Shown piece by piece: positions 8,661-15,629 of a DNA stretch of 26,062 nt. The position numbers and the translations under genes were made by a program. Each line of letters begins with the position of its first letter. The first letter of the stretch is position 1. The stretch covers positions 1-26,062 of IMG/VR virus record IMGVR_UViG_3300009082_000055; one strand, given 5' to 3'. A model generated the notes under the pieces. It saw only the letters and a program-made list of their open reading frames with translations, was not told the DNA's origin and searched no databases. The DNA comes from a virus.

Positions 8661-9271
8661 GACGTCCTCTCCTTCACGTCCTCGAACTTCCACCGGGCCA
8701 CGACATAGGCGTCCGCCTCGTGGTCCGTCTCGAAGCTGATGCTGCTCAGCCGCAACGCCTCGACGACCTTCTCCTTCTGGTCCTTCCCCTTGCCCCCGTA
8801 GCCCAGCACGACCTTCCTGGCCGAGTTGGCCGTCACGAGGTCCGGGAACAGGTGACACGCAAGCCAGACCTGGGTGAGCACAACGTAGAGAAGCCCCCCT
8901 CGCTGGATGGCCTGCGACTTGGCCCCGAACGAAGCACCACCAGCCTCGATGGCGATGTGCTGGACCCCGAACGTCTTGACGACCCCGATGATGTCGTTGG
9001 CGAGGTGGAGGATTCGATCAACGCGGTCGCGCTCCGAGACCGGGATCTTCTTCGTGCTGACGAGCGGATAGTGATAGGTGTGCGACCGGAGAACGTGTCC
9101 TCGGTCGGTCAACACCACGAGCCCAGTGTTCACCAGCTCAAGGTCGAGGCCGATGATTCTTCCAGGCGCTCTCCAGCTCTCTGCACTGGCAAGGTCCGAA
9201 CCGAGTCGAGCCGCCATCTGGGCAGGGAGGGATGCTGGATTCTGGGTTCTTTGTCGCTTCGCGGAAGGCAA
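8657..9271 (-). CDS. RuvC-like Holliday junction resolvase
   Basis: The protein (up to 204 aa) has the RNase H-fold pattern of RuvC-type resolvases, which cut four-way DNA junctions using four acidic residues and two metal ions. Using the long start, the first strand IIGLDLELVNTG supplies D43, the IAIEAG strand supplies E109, and DHEADAY supplies D183 and D187. The first start is TTG 9271, preceded by GGAGAAGG, which places its first ~45 codons over the end of the Cas4-like gene. An in-frame ATG at 9217 is an alternative with no good ribosome site. It probably debranches recombination intermediates before packaging, together with the two nuclease genes upstream. Confidence 0.85.
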   Translation of the reverse strand: MPSAKRQRTQNPASLPAQMAARLGSDLASAESWRAPGRIIGLDLELVNTGLVVLTDRGHVLRSHTYHYPLVSTKKIPVSERDRVDRILHLANDIIGVVKTFGVQHIAIEAGGASFGAKSQAIQRGGLLYVVLTQVWLACHLFPDLVTANSARKVVLGYGGKGKDQKEKVVEALRLSSISFETDHEADAYVVARWKFEDVKERTS

Positions 9272-10097
9272 TGACCTTCTCCTTCTCCTTCGCCATCAGC
9301 TCGTGATCAGCCACGACGGGATGCTCAACGATGGCGTCCACCAGGTGCTTCGAGGCGCGGTCCAGGTAGACGAGCCTGCCGTGGGCCATCTTGGCCATGT
9401 CCAGATACCAGTTGAGCTGCTTCAGGTTGCTCTCGTCCGGGGCCTCCCTTATCCACTCCATGCTCTCCGTGCTGGCCTTCGTCTTCAGGTCCCACAGCTC
9501 GTCCTCGTGCGGGCTCCAGTCGATGATGCCGTCGCACCAGCCAACCACCCTCAGCTCCAGGTCATACAGGATGGGCTCGACGTAACTGAAGGGACTGCGC
9601 CACGACGGCTTGTGGCCACACTTCTCGCACACGTCCGGGCACAGCACGGCGCTCTTCGTGGTCACCTTGTGGATGATCTCCTCGCCGTGGGAGTAGACCG
9701 GCACCATGTCGCTGGAGTCGATGCCAACGGTGTGGCCACACGCCGGGCACTCCCAGCCACCCTTGATGATCTTGGACGGTCCCATCCACCACTCCTGGAA
9801 CAGGCTGTGGTGAGCAGTGCCACCGTCCATCCACCAGCGGTTGTCCGGGCCGATCTCATCGACCAGGGGGATGCCCATGCGATAGGCCAGCGTCCAAGCC
9901 CTTGGGCACCATCCGGCAAGCACGGATGGGGAGAGCCACATATCCGGCTTGACGTCGACCTCCCTGACGCTCGTGAGCGCCTCCATGATACGCGGTTGAA
10001 GCCAGAGGTCTCTGGGCCGCTCGGGCCTCTCCAGCTCGACATGAGGCTTGGCGGCCTTCTGCTGGCGTCCCCTCTGGATCAGGTTTCCGAGGCCCAC
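9138..10097 (-). CDS. Cas4/RecB-like PD-(D/E)XK nuclease with iron-sulfur-type cysteines
   Basis: This 319-residue protein looks like a Cas4/AddB-type exonuclease. Candidate cluster cysteines are C64 (in LAGWCPRAW) and C292, C303, C305 near the C-terminus, the spacing style of Cas4 Fe-S nucleases. The nuclease core shows H96-H97, D189 (VVGWCDGIID), the D203-x-K205 pair (LWDLKTKA) and Q227 (QLNWYLDM). Two additional CxxC pairs (C117/C120, C157/C160) suggest an inserted zinc ribbon. The start is GTG 10097, with GGAGGAG five bases ahead; the longer open frame to 10163 runs into the upstream gene. No CRISPR array or cas1 is present, so a recombination role is expected, probably processing ends for the nearby RecA-like protein. 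Confidence 0.87.
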   Translation of the reverse strand: MGLGNLIQRGRQQKAAKPHVELERPERPRDLWLQPRIMEALTSVREVDVKPDMWLSPSVLAGWCPRAWTLAYRMGIPLVDEIGPDNRWWMDGGTAHHSLFQEWWMGPSKIIKGGWECPACGHTVGIDSSDMVPVYSHGEEIIHKVTTKSAVLCPDVCEKCGHKPSWRSPFSYVEPILYDLELRVVGWCDGIIDWSPHEDELWDLKTKASTESMEWIREAPDESNLKQLNWYLDMAKMAHGRLVYLDRASKHLVDAIVEHPVVADHELMAKEKEKVIAFREATKNPESSIPPCPDGGSTRFGPCQCRELESAWKNHRPRP

Positions 10098-10513
10098 TCC
10101 GACTCCTCCACTCCGACCGCATCGAGCAGCCGCCTGAAGACGCTCCGAGGGATGGCAACCCAATCTGGCTCCGCCGTGATCTGCCCAGGCTCGGTCAGCC
10201 GGCGCAGCACGTCGGGCTCGAATTGAATCGCCAGGGCTGGCTCCCTGGTGAGCCCCGCCTCAGTGGTGATCTTGTTCAGCCACCGGGCTTGCAACCTGAG
10301 AGACTGGTCCTCGGTGCGCTTGCACTCTACCAAGAATTCGGTCAGTTTGGTAGATACCCCACGCACATCGCCCTTGAACCCATCCTTGGAACCGCTCGCC
10401 GGTTGGCAGCGCCCCCCAAGGGCCTTCGCCGTGTCCTTCTCGTGAGCCTTCGGCTTGCGGGCTCGCGCCGCCTTGCCGCTGGTCTCTTCCTCGATGAAGC
10501 GTGGCAGCGCCAT
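10079..10513 (-). CDS. Hjc-like endonuclease / resolvase
   Basis: This 144-residue protein resembles archaeal-type Hjc and related PD-(D/E)XK endonucleases common in phages. The key pattern is visible: E25 in the first helix, then LGGR, a serine/glycine loop, KGDV with D49, and LVECK with E63 and K65, followed by a helix containing WLNKI and the strand ALAIQF. These residues would coordinate metal for phosphodiester cleavage. The ATG at 10513 lies two bases after the recA-like stop, and its end overlaps the Cas4-like start by 19 bases. It is unusual to see this enzyme and a RuvC-like resolvase encoded almost side by side. Confidence 0.8.
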   Translation of the reverse strand: MALPRFIEEETSGKAARARKPKAHEKDTAKALGGRCQPASGSKDGFKGDVRGVSTKLTEFLVECKRTEDQSLRLQARWLNKITTEAGLTREPALAIQFEPDVLRRLTEPGQITAEPDWVAIPRSVFRRLLDAVGVEESEWASET

Positions 10514-10515
10514 CG

Positions 10516-11808
10516 TCAGGACCCTGGGGTGAAGCGTGCAAGCAGGGCGATGCGGACAGCCTCGCGGACCTCTGGGTCATCCCTGATGGCCGTAAGCACG
10601 TCCTTCTGGGTGCGGAAGCCCCGGTCCCCCATGACGTACTTGTCGTCCTTCGCCTTCTTGTCCTCCGTCACCAAGAACTTCATGGCCATCTTGTAGAGGC
10701 TCTCGTCCTCCATCACCTTTCCAGCCGGGCTCTGCTCGTAGTGACCCTTGACGCCCTTGGTGGCACAGCTCCGGTTCTTGACGACCTCGAAACTAAACCT
10801 CTCCGAGACCATCGTCTTGACGATCTCGCCCCTCTTCGCGTCGCCCCACTGCTCATCGACATGCTCCCCATGGGAGCCCCGGAAGCGGATCTCGACGTGA
10901 GCCCCGAACTCCTGCCCCATCCCAGCCGGCTTGACGGATGGATCGCCGAACATGACGCCGATCTTCATGCGCGTCTGGTTGATCCATATCTGGGTGAGGC
11001 GTCTCCCGGACTGATGCCCCTTGTGGGCCGTCGAGATGAACTTCCGCACGCCCTTGTTGACGATGCGAGCCTGGAGCCCTTGCTGCCACTCGTGCGCGCT
11101 GGCCTCCACCTCGTCCTTCGGAACAAAGTGGGCGAGCGAGTCGAGGACCATCAGGTCGATGCACCCGCTGGATGCCAGGACGTGAGCGATGTCTATCGCG
11201 TCCTCTCCGACCTCGGGCTTGACCAGCATGATCCGCCGTGGGTCCCCGAAGTTGGAGAAGTAGCGCTTTTCGAAAGCGTCCTCGGCGTCGATCCAGGCCA
11301 CCACGGTCTCCTCGTAAGAGTTGGCCCTGAACGCCTCCTTGACGACCTCGACACGCTCTGCGTAATCCTTCGCCGACTCCCCCTTGTCGCGAGCCGGGAC
11401 CACGAAGTCCCGGTCCATGAGCCCCAGGGCGTAGCAGTCACACTCGCCCTTCGCGCTCCACCTGGCATCCTGGTCAACCGCCAGCTCCTCTTCTGTCGGC
11501 GGTATCGCCTCGATGCCCTTGGCTGGCCTCCAGCAGTTGCGACAGAGCCCCTGGAAGATGCCGGCGACCCGCATGGACGTCGTGGTCTTGCCGCCGCTCT
11601 TGTCACCCCAGAAGGCGTGCGCCCTCCCGACGATGATGCCGAAGCCGCTCTCGATGGAACCTCCCATCGCCATGTCCAGCTCGAACGACCCGGACGAGAC
11701 CCGGATGTCCCGCTTGGCGATGCGATCCCCGGAGCCAAGCACTGCGGCGGCTCCATACTTCTTGACCAGTGCAGCCTTGGCCGCTGCCAGGCCGATCTTT
11801 TCAGCCAT
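10516..11808 (-). CDS. RecA-like recombinase with a cysteine-bearing insertion
   Basis: This 430-residue protein carries RecA-family signatures: Walker A GDKSGGKTT at residues 68-76, an acidic strand WIDAEDAFE with the probable catalytic glutamate near 176, Walker B LMVLDS at 219-224, and a QTR motif within INQTRMKIGV near 276-285 leading into loop L2. It would form filaments on ssDNA and pair homologous strands, the role of UvsX in T4. Between the Walker A helix and the catalytic strand there is extra sequence of roughly 75 residues compared with E. coli RecA, carrying C89-x2-C92 and C123-x-C125, a likely metal site. It leads a run of three nuclease genes with almost no spacing. Confidence 0.92.
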   Translation of the reverse strand: MAEKIGLAAAKAALVKKYGAAAVLGSGDRIAKRDIRVSSGSFELDMAMGGSIESGFGIIVGRAHAFWGDKSGGKTTTSMRVAGIFQGLCRNCWRPAKGIEAIPPTEEELAVDQDARWSAKGECDCYALGLMDRDFVVPARDKGESAKDYAERVEVVKEAFRANSYEETVVAWIDAEDAFEKRYFSNFGDPRRIMLVKPEVGEDAIDIAHVLASSGCIDLMVLDSLAHFVPKDEVEASAHEWQQGLQARIVNKGVRKFISTAHKGHQSGRRLTQIWINQTRMKIGVMFGDPSVKPAGMGQEFGAHVEIRFRGSHGEHVDEQWGDAKRGEIVKTMVSERFSFEVVKNRSCATKGVKGHYEQSPAGKVMEDESLYKMAMKFLVTEDKKAKDDKYVMGDRGFRTQKDVLTAIRDDPEVREAVRIALLARFTPGS

Positions 11809-11815
11809 GGCGCCC

Positions 11816-12154
11816 TCAGAAATTCGGCTTGGAGGTCTTGTCCTTGCCGTTCCCGTTGCTGGGGCTGCGGACCTCGGCGACCTCGGCCTCGCACCGCTTC
11901 TCGACCCACTTCTTGGCGAACTCGTCCGCCGCGTCGATGTCCTCGACGTAGCAGGGGACCTCCAGCACGACGTCGAACCTGGCGCTCTCGTAGTTGCCCA
12001 GGTTCATGGTGAGCCCGTAGCCCCGACGCACGCGCGCCACAGGCCCCTTGAAGTCGTGGACGAGCACGGTCTCCTCCTTCGAAGTGGAGTCGTACTCCTC
12101 ACCCTTGTGGACGAACCGCCCGTCGATGAAGGCAACCGCCGCTTCTTCCGCCAT
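11816..12154 (-). CDS. Unknown 112-aa protein preceding recA-like gene
   Basis: I recognise no named domain. The central region (about residues 35-90) has alternating beta-like strands with GYGLTMNLGNYESARFDVV, followed by an acidic helix (DIDAADEFAKKWVEKR). This layout occurs in many small phage proteins encoded near recombination genes, but I cannot assign a function. The C-terminal tail is polar, rich in Ser, Asn, Gly and Lys. The ATG at 12154 is preceded by GGACGGAGGGAAGC, matching the leader motif used by other promoter-proximal genes here, and by a promoter at 12173-12200. It therefore heads the recombination operon. Confidence 0.83.
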   Translation of the reverse strand: MAEEAAVAFIDGRFVHKGEEYDSTSKEETVLVHDFKGPVARVRRGYGLTMNLGNYESARFDVVLEVPCYVEDIDAADEFAKKWVEKRCEAEVAEVRSPSNGNGKDKTSKPNF

Positions 12155-12172
12155 GCTTCCCTCCGTCCTTCC

Positions 12173-12200
12173 ATTCTAGGCACTAAGAACGGGTTGTCAA
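12173..12200 (-). promoter_or_regulatory. Promoter of the recombination operon
   Basis: TTGACA (12195-12200), 16 bases, TAGAAT (12173-12178) on the minus strand, the closest match in the window to the sigma70 consensus. The spacer contains one arm of a 10-base inverted repeat (12185-12194 paired with 12221-12230). Confidence 0.8.
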
Positions 12201-12230
12201 CTGCGGAATGGCAGCTTATGACCCGTTCTT
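12185..12230 (-). promoter_or_regulatory. 10-bp inverted repeat spanning a stop codon and a promoter
   Basis: AAGAACGGGT at 12185-12194 pairs perfectly with ACCCGTTCTT at 12221-12230 across a 26-base spacer. One arm lies in the last codons of the 188-aa gene and the other inside the promoter spacer. It could end the upstream message, or be a binding site that controls the recA-like operon. No T-run follows, so a simple intrinsic terminator is less likely. Confidence 0.45.
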
Positions 12231-12782
12231 GGACGTCTTTGTCTGTTTCAGGGCCTCTTTCAGGCCACCCTCGCAGCCGACCGGAACGCCTGACGCCTCC
12301 CACGCAGCAGCGATCTTGGCGTACATCTCCGGGTCCACCGGATAGAGCCGCCGCTTCGTCCCGACGTGCTCCTTGACCACCTCCATCATCGCCTGGGTGT
12401 AGTAGCGGAACCGCCTGGTGCCCTGGATGTAGGGGGTCCTGGGCAGGATCGCCGGCTTGCCCTCTTCGGGGTCGTCCTTCTCCCACTCGTTGATGGACTG
12501 GATGGACCGACCGACGAACAACGCGAAGAAGCCGATGCTGTAGAGCACGACCTCGCCACCGTCCCCGGTCTTGTACTTCTTCGGGACCTGATGCCGTGGC
12601 ACCTTGACCCGTGGGACAGCTCGTTGCCGCTCTCGATGCTCCGCCGACTGGCTGAGCACCTTCTCCCGGTAGCTGTCGTCCTCCTGGTAGGACCGCTTCC
12701 TCTTCTCGCTGATGCGATCCTTGTTCGTCTGATACCAGTCCGCGTAGTAGTCCTTGCGCGGGCTTGGGACTCGTTCTGCCAT
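12216..12782 (-). CDS. Possible MerR-like DNA-binding protein
   Basis: This 188-residue protein has a strongly basic, helical N-terminus (residues 8-70, with repeated Arg/Lys and Tyr). After it comes a segment resembling a winged helix: LYSIGFFALFVGRSIQSINEW (about 80-100) as a helix-turn-helix, a loop with LPRTPYIQGTRRFRYYTQ as the wing, and a further helix. In MerR-type domains the pattern is similar, with an Arg/Tyr-rich wing contacting DNA. It could regulate phage transcription. It has its own promoter at 12803-12830 and a good ribosome site (GGAGGGTGAGGAG) before ATG 12782. No metal- or ligand-binding domain is evident. Confidence 0.8.
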   Translation of the reverse strand: MAERVPSPRKDYYADWYQTNKDRISEKRKRSYQEDDSYREKVLSQSAEHRERQRAVPRVKVPRHQVPKKYKTGDGGEVVLYSIGFFALFVGRSIQSINEWEKDDPEEGKPAILPRTPYIQGTRRFRYYTQAMMEVVKEHVGTKRRLYPVDPEMYAKIAAAWEASGVPVGCEGGLKEALKQTKTSKNGS

Positions 12783-12802
12783 CTCCTCACCCTCCTACCC
12801 AC

Positions 12803-12830
12803 AAACTAACACTTGAGATGGCATTGTCAA
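12803..12830 (-). promoter_or_regulatory. Promoter of the MerR-like gene
   Basis: TTGACA (12825-12830), 16 bases, TAGTTT (12803-12808) on the minus strand, with AGTG just before the -10 box as in several other promoters here. It lies between the helicase stop and the ATG at 12782. Confidence 0.75.
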
Positions 12831-12836
12831 GACCCA

Positions 12837-14687
12837 TCAACCTGCCACTACCGTGCCAAGGGTGTCGTAGTAGTCGCGCCTGTAACGCTCCCTCTTCGAG
12901 GCCAGCGGGATGCCGATGTCCACGATGTCGGCCACAATGGGCATGGGCTTCCCCTCACACACCCCAGCACGCCACGGGCAGTAGTGGGCGCACTTCGATG
13001 GCTCGGGCTTGCAGATGCGTCTGATGCGCCCGCTGGCCTGTTCCACGTCGCTCACCGGGCTCACCAGGATCTCGGTGTCGATGGCCGGGATGTCCACGCC
13101 CTCAGCGCACATCTGGTAGGTCGCGAAGATGACACGCGCCCGCTCGGCCTCGTGTAGCTCGTCATCGGTCTGGTGCCTCTTGCGCTCGATGCTCGTCTGC
13201 TGGATGTCATAGAGCTTCGCGATGTCGTACAGGTGAGCGTCCTCCAGCTCTTCGAGGCAAACGTGGACCCACTCGTCATCCTCATCGCCGTCCGTGACGA
13301 TGCCCTTGATGGCCGACACGTTCCCCCATTGCATGAAGACGTTGTGCCGCTTCTCCCCGGTGTCCTTGACGACCGACACCACTGGCTTCAGCTCGCCAAG
13401 CTCCTCGACCGGCTTCCACGACCTCGCCATGCTCCTGTAGATGGTGTCGATGGCCCTCTCGCGGCCCCCGTCCTTCATGGGCCACGACCTCGGGGCGAGC
13501 TTCGGGACCGTCTCCCCCGTGAACCACTCACCGACGTAGAACCCCGTGGTCAGCTCCTCGTCTGGTACACCACCAGCCTCGCGCTCGGTCTTCCACGCCT
13601 CTCGCAGCATCTCTTCCAGCTTGCGGAGGTGATCCAGGCGCTCTGAGAGCACGAACAGCTTGCGGGCGGCCGGGGCCTTCAGGGCCTTGACCATCTCATC
13701 GACGGCCTTCCGGTTGCGGCGCTTCAGCTTGACCAGGATGTTGATGACGATGGGCGCCTTCACGGTTTCCCGCATCACGACGGGCGGCAAGCCATCCGAG
13801 CGCACCTTGATCATCCTGACGTTGGGCTTCGGCGTCTCGGTCCTGGCCTTGTAGGCGACCTCTCCGAGGTGCCACCAGAAGACCTTGTCGGCCCCGTCCC
13901 AGCGCCTCGCAGTCGCCGTCATGCCCAGGCGCCACGCACTGGAGAACTTCGGCGGGATGGGCGCCCAGGTCGGAGCCCCCACACGATGCGTCTCGTCCAC
14001 AACGAGGAGCCCAGGCCAGCCGTACAGCTCGGCCGGGTAGCGCTCGCCGTCGTCCAAGGCGAGGCTCTGTGCCATCGCCACCACAAGATGGCGGCCCTCG
14101 AAGTCACACTTCTTCTCGCGGACGAGCCCGATCTTCATGTCGGGGAACCACTTCTTGGCGCGTCCAATCCACTGGGTCTGAAGGAACTCCTTGTGGACAA
14201 TGACCAGCGTGGTGGTCTGGAGCCTGTTGATGAGGCCCAGGGCCACGTCGGTCTTCCCGAACCCCGTGTCAGCCTGGAAGATGCCACCCATGAGCAGCCC
14301 AGCCTCACGGTCTGGCGTCTCTTCATCCTCAGCACAGGCCGGGCTACACCTCTCGAATCGACCCTGGAACAGGTCGATGATCTCTGCCTGCTCGGCGTAA
14401 GGCCCCTCATGCGTCAGGAGACACTCTGGCGACTCCTCCCATCGGCTCCCGAATGAGACGTCCCAGTCGTACTCGTAGCTCTTCGTCGAGGTCCCGAACC
14501 AGAAGGCCCTCGGAACCCCGAACTCATAGGGAGTCTCGATGTAGCACCGGATGGGATCGGACTTCACGTCATCGTACCCCCGCGCCTTGCGAGGGATGAT
14601 GGTTAGCTCACTGCGGAGGTGAGCGATCAGCATCCGGTCCATCTCCTCCTTCGGGAGCCAGACCATTCCTGAGACTCTTGGGCGCAT
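12837..14687 (-). CDS. SF2 DNA helicase, UvsW/Rad25-like
   Basis: This 616-residue superfamily 2 helicase resembles T4 UvsW and Rad25/XPB-type proteins, which unwind or migrate branched DNA. Walker A is ADTGFGKT at residues 139-146, motif II is DETH at 231-234, motif III is GMTATA near 255-260, and motif VI is QASGRIRR at 550-557. Just after motif VI is a cysteine set C559, C566, C570, C577, unusual at this place and suggestive of a metal site. The ATG at 14687 has GAGGTGTCC as its ribosome site. Upstream is a strong hairpin (14715-14760) separating it from the ssDNA-binding gene, with which it probably shares a transcript. Confidence 0.92.
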   Translation of the reverse strand: MRPRVSGMVWLPKEEMDRMLIAHLRSELTIIPRKARGYDDVKSDPIRCYIETPYEFGVPRAFWFGTSTKSYEYDWDVSFGSRWEESPECLLTHEGPYAEQAEIIDLFQGRFERCSPACAEDEETPDREAGLLMGGIFQADTGFGKTDVALGLINRLQTTTLVIVHKEFLQTQWIGRAKKWFPDMKIGLVREKKCDFEGRHLVVAMAQSLALDDGERYPAELYGWPGLLVVDETHRVGAPTWAPIPPKFSSAWRLGMTATARRWDGADKVFWWHLGEVAYKARTETPKPNVRMIKVRSDGLPPVVMRETVKAPIVINILVKLKRRNRKAVDEMVKALKAPAARKLFVLSERLDHLRKLEEMLREAWKTEREAGGVPDEELTTGFYVGEWFTGETVPKLAPRSWPMKDGGRERAIDTIYRSMARSWKPVEELGELKPVVSVVKDTGEKRHNVFMQWGNVSAIKGIVTDGDEDDEWVHVCLEELEDAHLYDIAKLYDIQQTSIERKRHQTDDELHEAERARVIFATYQMCAEGVDIPAIDTEILVSPVSDVEQASGRIRRICKPEPSKCAHYCPWRAGVCEGKPMPIVADIVDIGIPLASKRERYRRDYYDTLGTVVAG

Positions 14688-14714
14688 AGGACACCTCTAC
14701 AAAGACCTCCCCCA

Positions 14715-14760
14715 GCCCCACCGGGTCAGTGTGTGGGGGGGCGCACCTTCCCGGTGGGGC
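14715..14760 (-). terminator. Strong intergenic hairpin between SSB-like and helicase genes
   Basis: GCCCCACCGGG (14715-14725) and CCCGGTGGGGC (14750-14760) form a perfect 11-bp stem. The loop can pair further (GTGTG 14731-14735 with CGCAC 14742-14746, one wobble). In the direction of transcription it is followed by TGGGGGAGG rather than a T-run, so it is more likely a partial terminator or a 3' stabiliser for the upstream message than a full stop. No separate promoter for the helicase is visible. Confidence 0.55.
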
Positions 14761-14777
14761 AGGAGAGGAATCCTTGG

Positions 14778-15539
14778 TCAGTAGGGAGCGTCCTCGTCCA
14801 CGGACTCGTCTGAGCTGGCGCCCTCTTCGTCACCGGGCGCCGCCATGCTGAACATGATCTTCAGCGCCTCGTTGGACCGGACCTCCAGGATCTCGCCGTA
14901 GTTGTAGGGCTCCCAGGGGTGACGCTCCCACATCTTGTCGAGCGTGAGGTACTTCTCCGGGTCGTCGATGTTCTCGTTGATGCGCTGGACCCACTCCTTC
15001 AGGTGCTTCTTCCCGAAGGCCGCGATGTCCTTGGGCGCGATCTTCTCGACGAGGGTGAACTCATCGCCGACCGACTCGGTCTTGCCGCCGCTGCGGTAGA
15101 TGTCGAAGACGCAGCCGGTCAGACCGCCGTGCTGCTTCTTCATCCTCTCCAGCTTCTTGAGGACCCCGGGCTTGTCCTTGCCACCCAGCTTGGCCGCGAA
15201 CAGCTCGCGCCCGTAGCAGAACTCGCGCCCCTGCTTGGACTCCCAGGGGGTCATGCTGATGACCGAGAGCAGCCCGATGAAGCTGGGCTTGCGGTCGGGG
15301 TAGCGCTCGCAGAGCGCGCAGTTGTCGTCCATCCGGTTGCGCTTCTTGCAGGGCTCCCAGTTCTTCCAGGACCCCTTGTGCTTGAAGTTGTGCTCCCAGA
15401 AGGTCGTCGGGTCGTCGTCCAGGAAGATGACGCGCTTCTGGGTCTCCGGTGGCATCCAGAACCGCCGTGGACCCTTGTTGCTGTCGTCGTAGTCGTAGGC
15501 GTGCGAGGAAGACTCGAACCCAGTGTTGAACCAACCCAT
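14778..15539 (-). CDS. Probable single-stranded DNA-binding protein
   Basis: This 253-residue protein fits phage ssDNA-binding proteins by pattern rather than by a firm signature. The N-terminal part has KRVIFLDDDPTTFWEHN followed by aromatic residues and a cysteine set (C64, C74-x2-C77), as in zinc-containing phage SSB-like families. The C-terminus ends in an acidic tail with DESVDEDAPY, typical of SSB tails that recruit replication partners. It lies between primase and helicase genes. It has a promoter, a structured leader and the best ribosome site of the window (AAGGAGGT, spaced by AGCAAG, before ATG 15539), consistent with high expression. Confidence 0.7.
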   Translation of the reverse strand: MGWFNTGFESSSHAYDYDDSNKGPRRFWMPPETQKRVIFLDDDPTTFWEHNFKHKGSWKNWEPCKKRNRMDDNCALCERYPDRKPSFIGLLSVISMTPWESKQGREFCYGRELFAAKLGGKDKPGVLKKLERMKKQHGGLTGCVFDIYRSGGKTESVGDEFTLVEKIAPKDIAAFGKKHLKEWVQRINENIDDPEKYLTLDKMWERHPWEPYNYGEILEVRSNEALKIMFSMAAPGDEEGASSDESVDEDAPY

Positions 15540-15553
15540 CTTGCTACCTCCTT

Positions 15554-15593
15554 GCTCTACCAGAGCATCGCTAACGTGCAGTCATCGCTGCAC
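15554..15593 (-). promoter_or_regulatory. Tandem hairpins in the SSB-like leader
   Basis: In the leader between the promoter (15601-15629) and ATG 15539, GTGCAG/CTGCAC (15576-15581 with 15588-15593) and GCTCT/AGAGC (15554-15558 with 15562-15566) form two small hairpins just before the ribosome site. T4 gp32 is known to repress its own translation through a structured leader; a similar arrangement is possible here but unproven. Confidence 0.5.
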
Positions 15594-15600
15594 ACTTCCT

Positions 15601-15629
15601 AACCTAACCCATCGCGATCTGCGTGTCAA
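15601..15629 (-). promoter_or_regulatory. Promoter of the SSB-like gene
   Basis: TTGACA (15624-15629), 17 bases, TAGGTT (15601-15606) on the minus strand. It overlaps the last codons of the primase gene, whose TAG stop is part of the -10 box. Confidence 0.75.

Noticed and set aside
8661-8858. N-terminal extension of the 349-aa gene
   Set aside because: The extra 66 codons are Gly/Arg-rich and lie over the RuvC-like gene; the ATG in an ATGA junction is preferred.
9138-10097. CRISPR-associated Cas4
   Set aside because: No repeat-spacer array and no other cas gene in the window; such nucleases are common in phage recombination modules.
5548-12218. Shared 13-mer ATAAGCTGCCATT in two intergenic regions
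   Set aside because: A 13-base match in 26 kb is expected by chance, and the contexts differ (one includes a stop codon).
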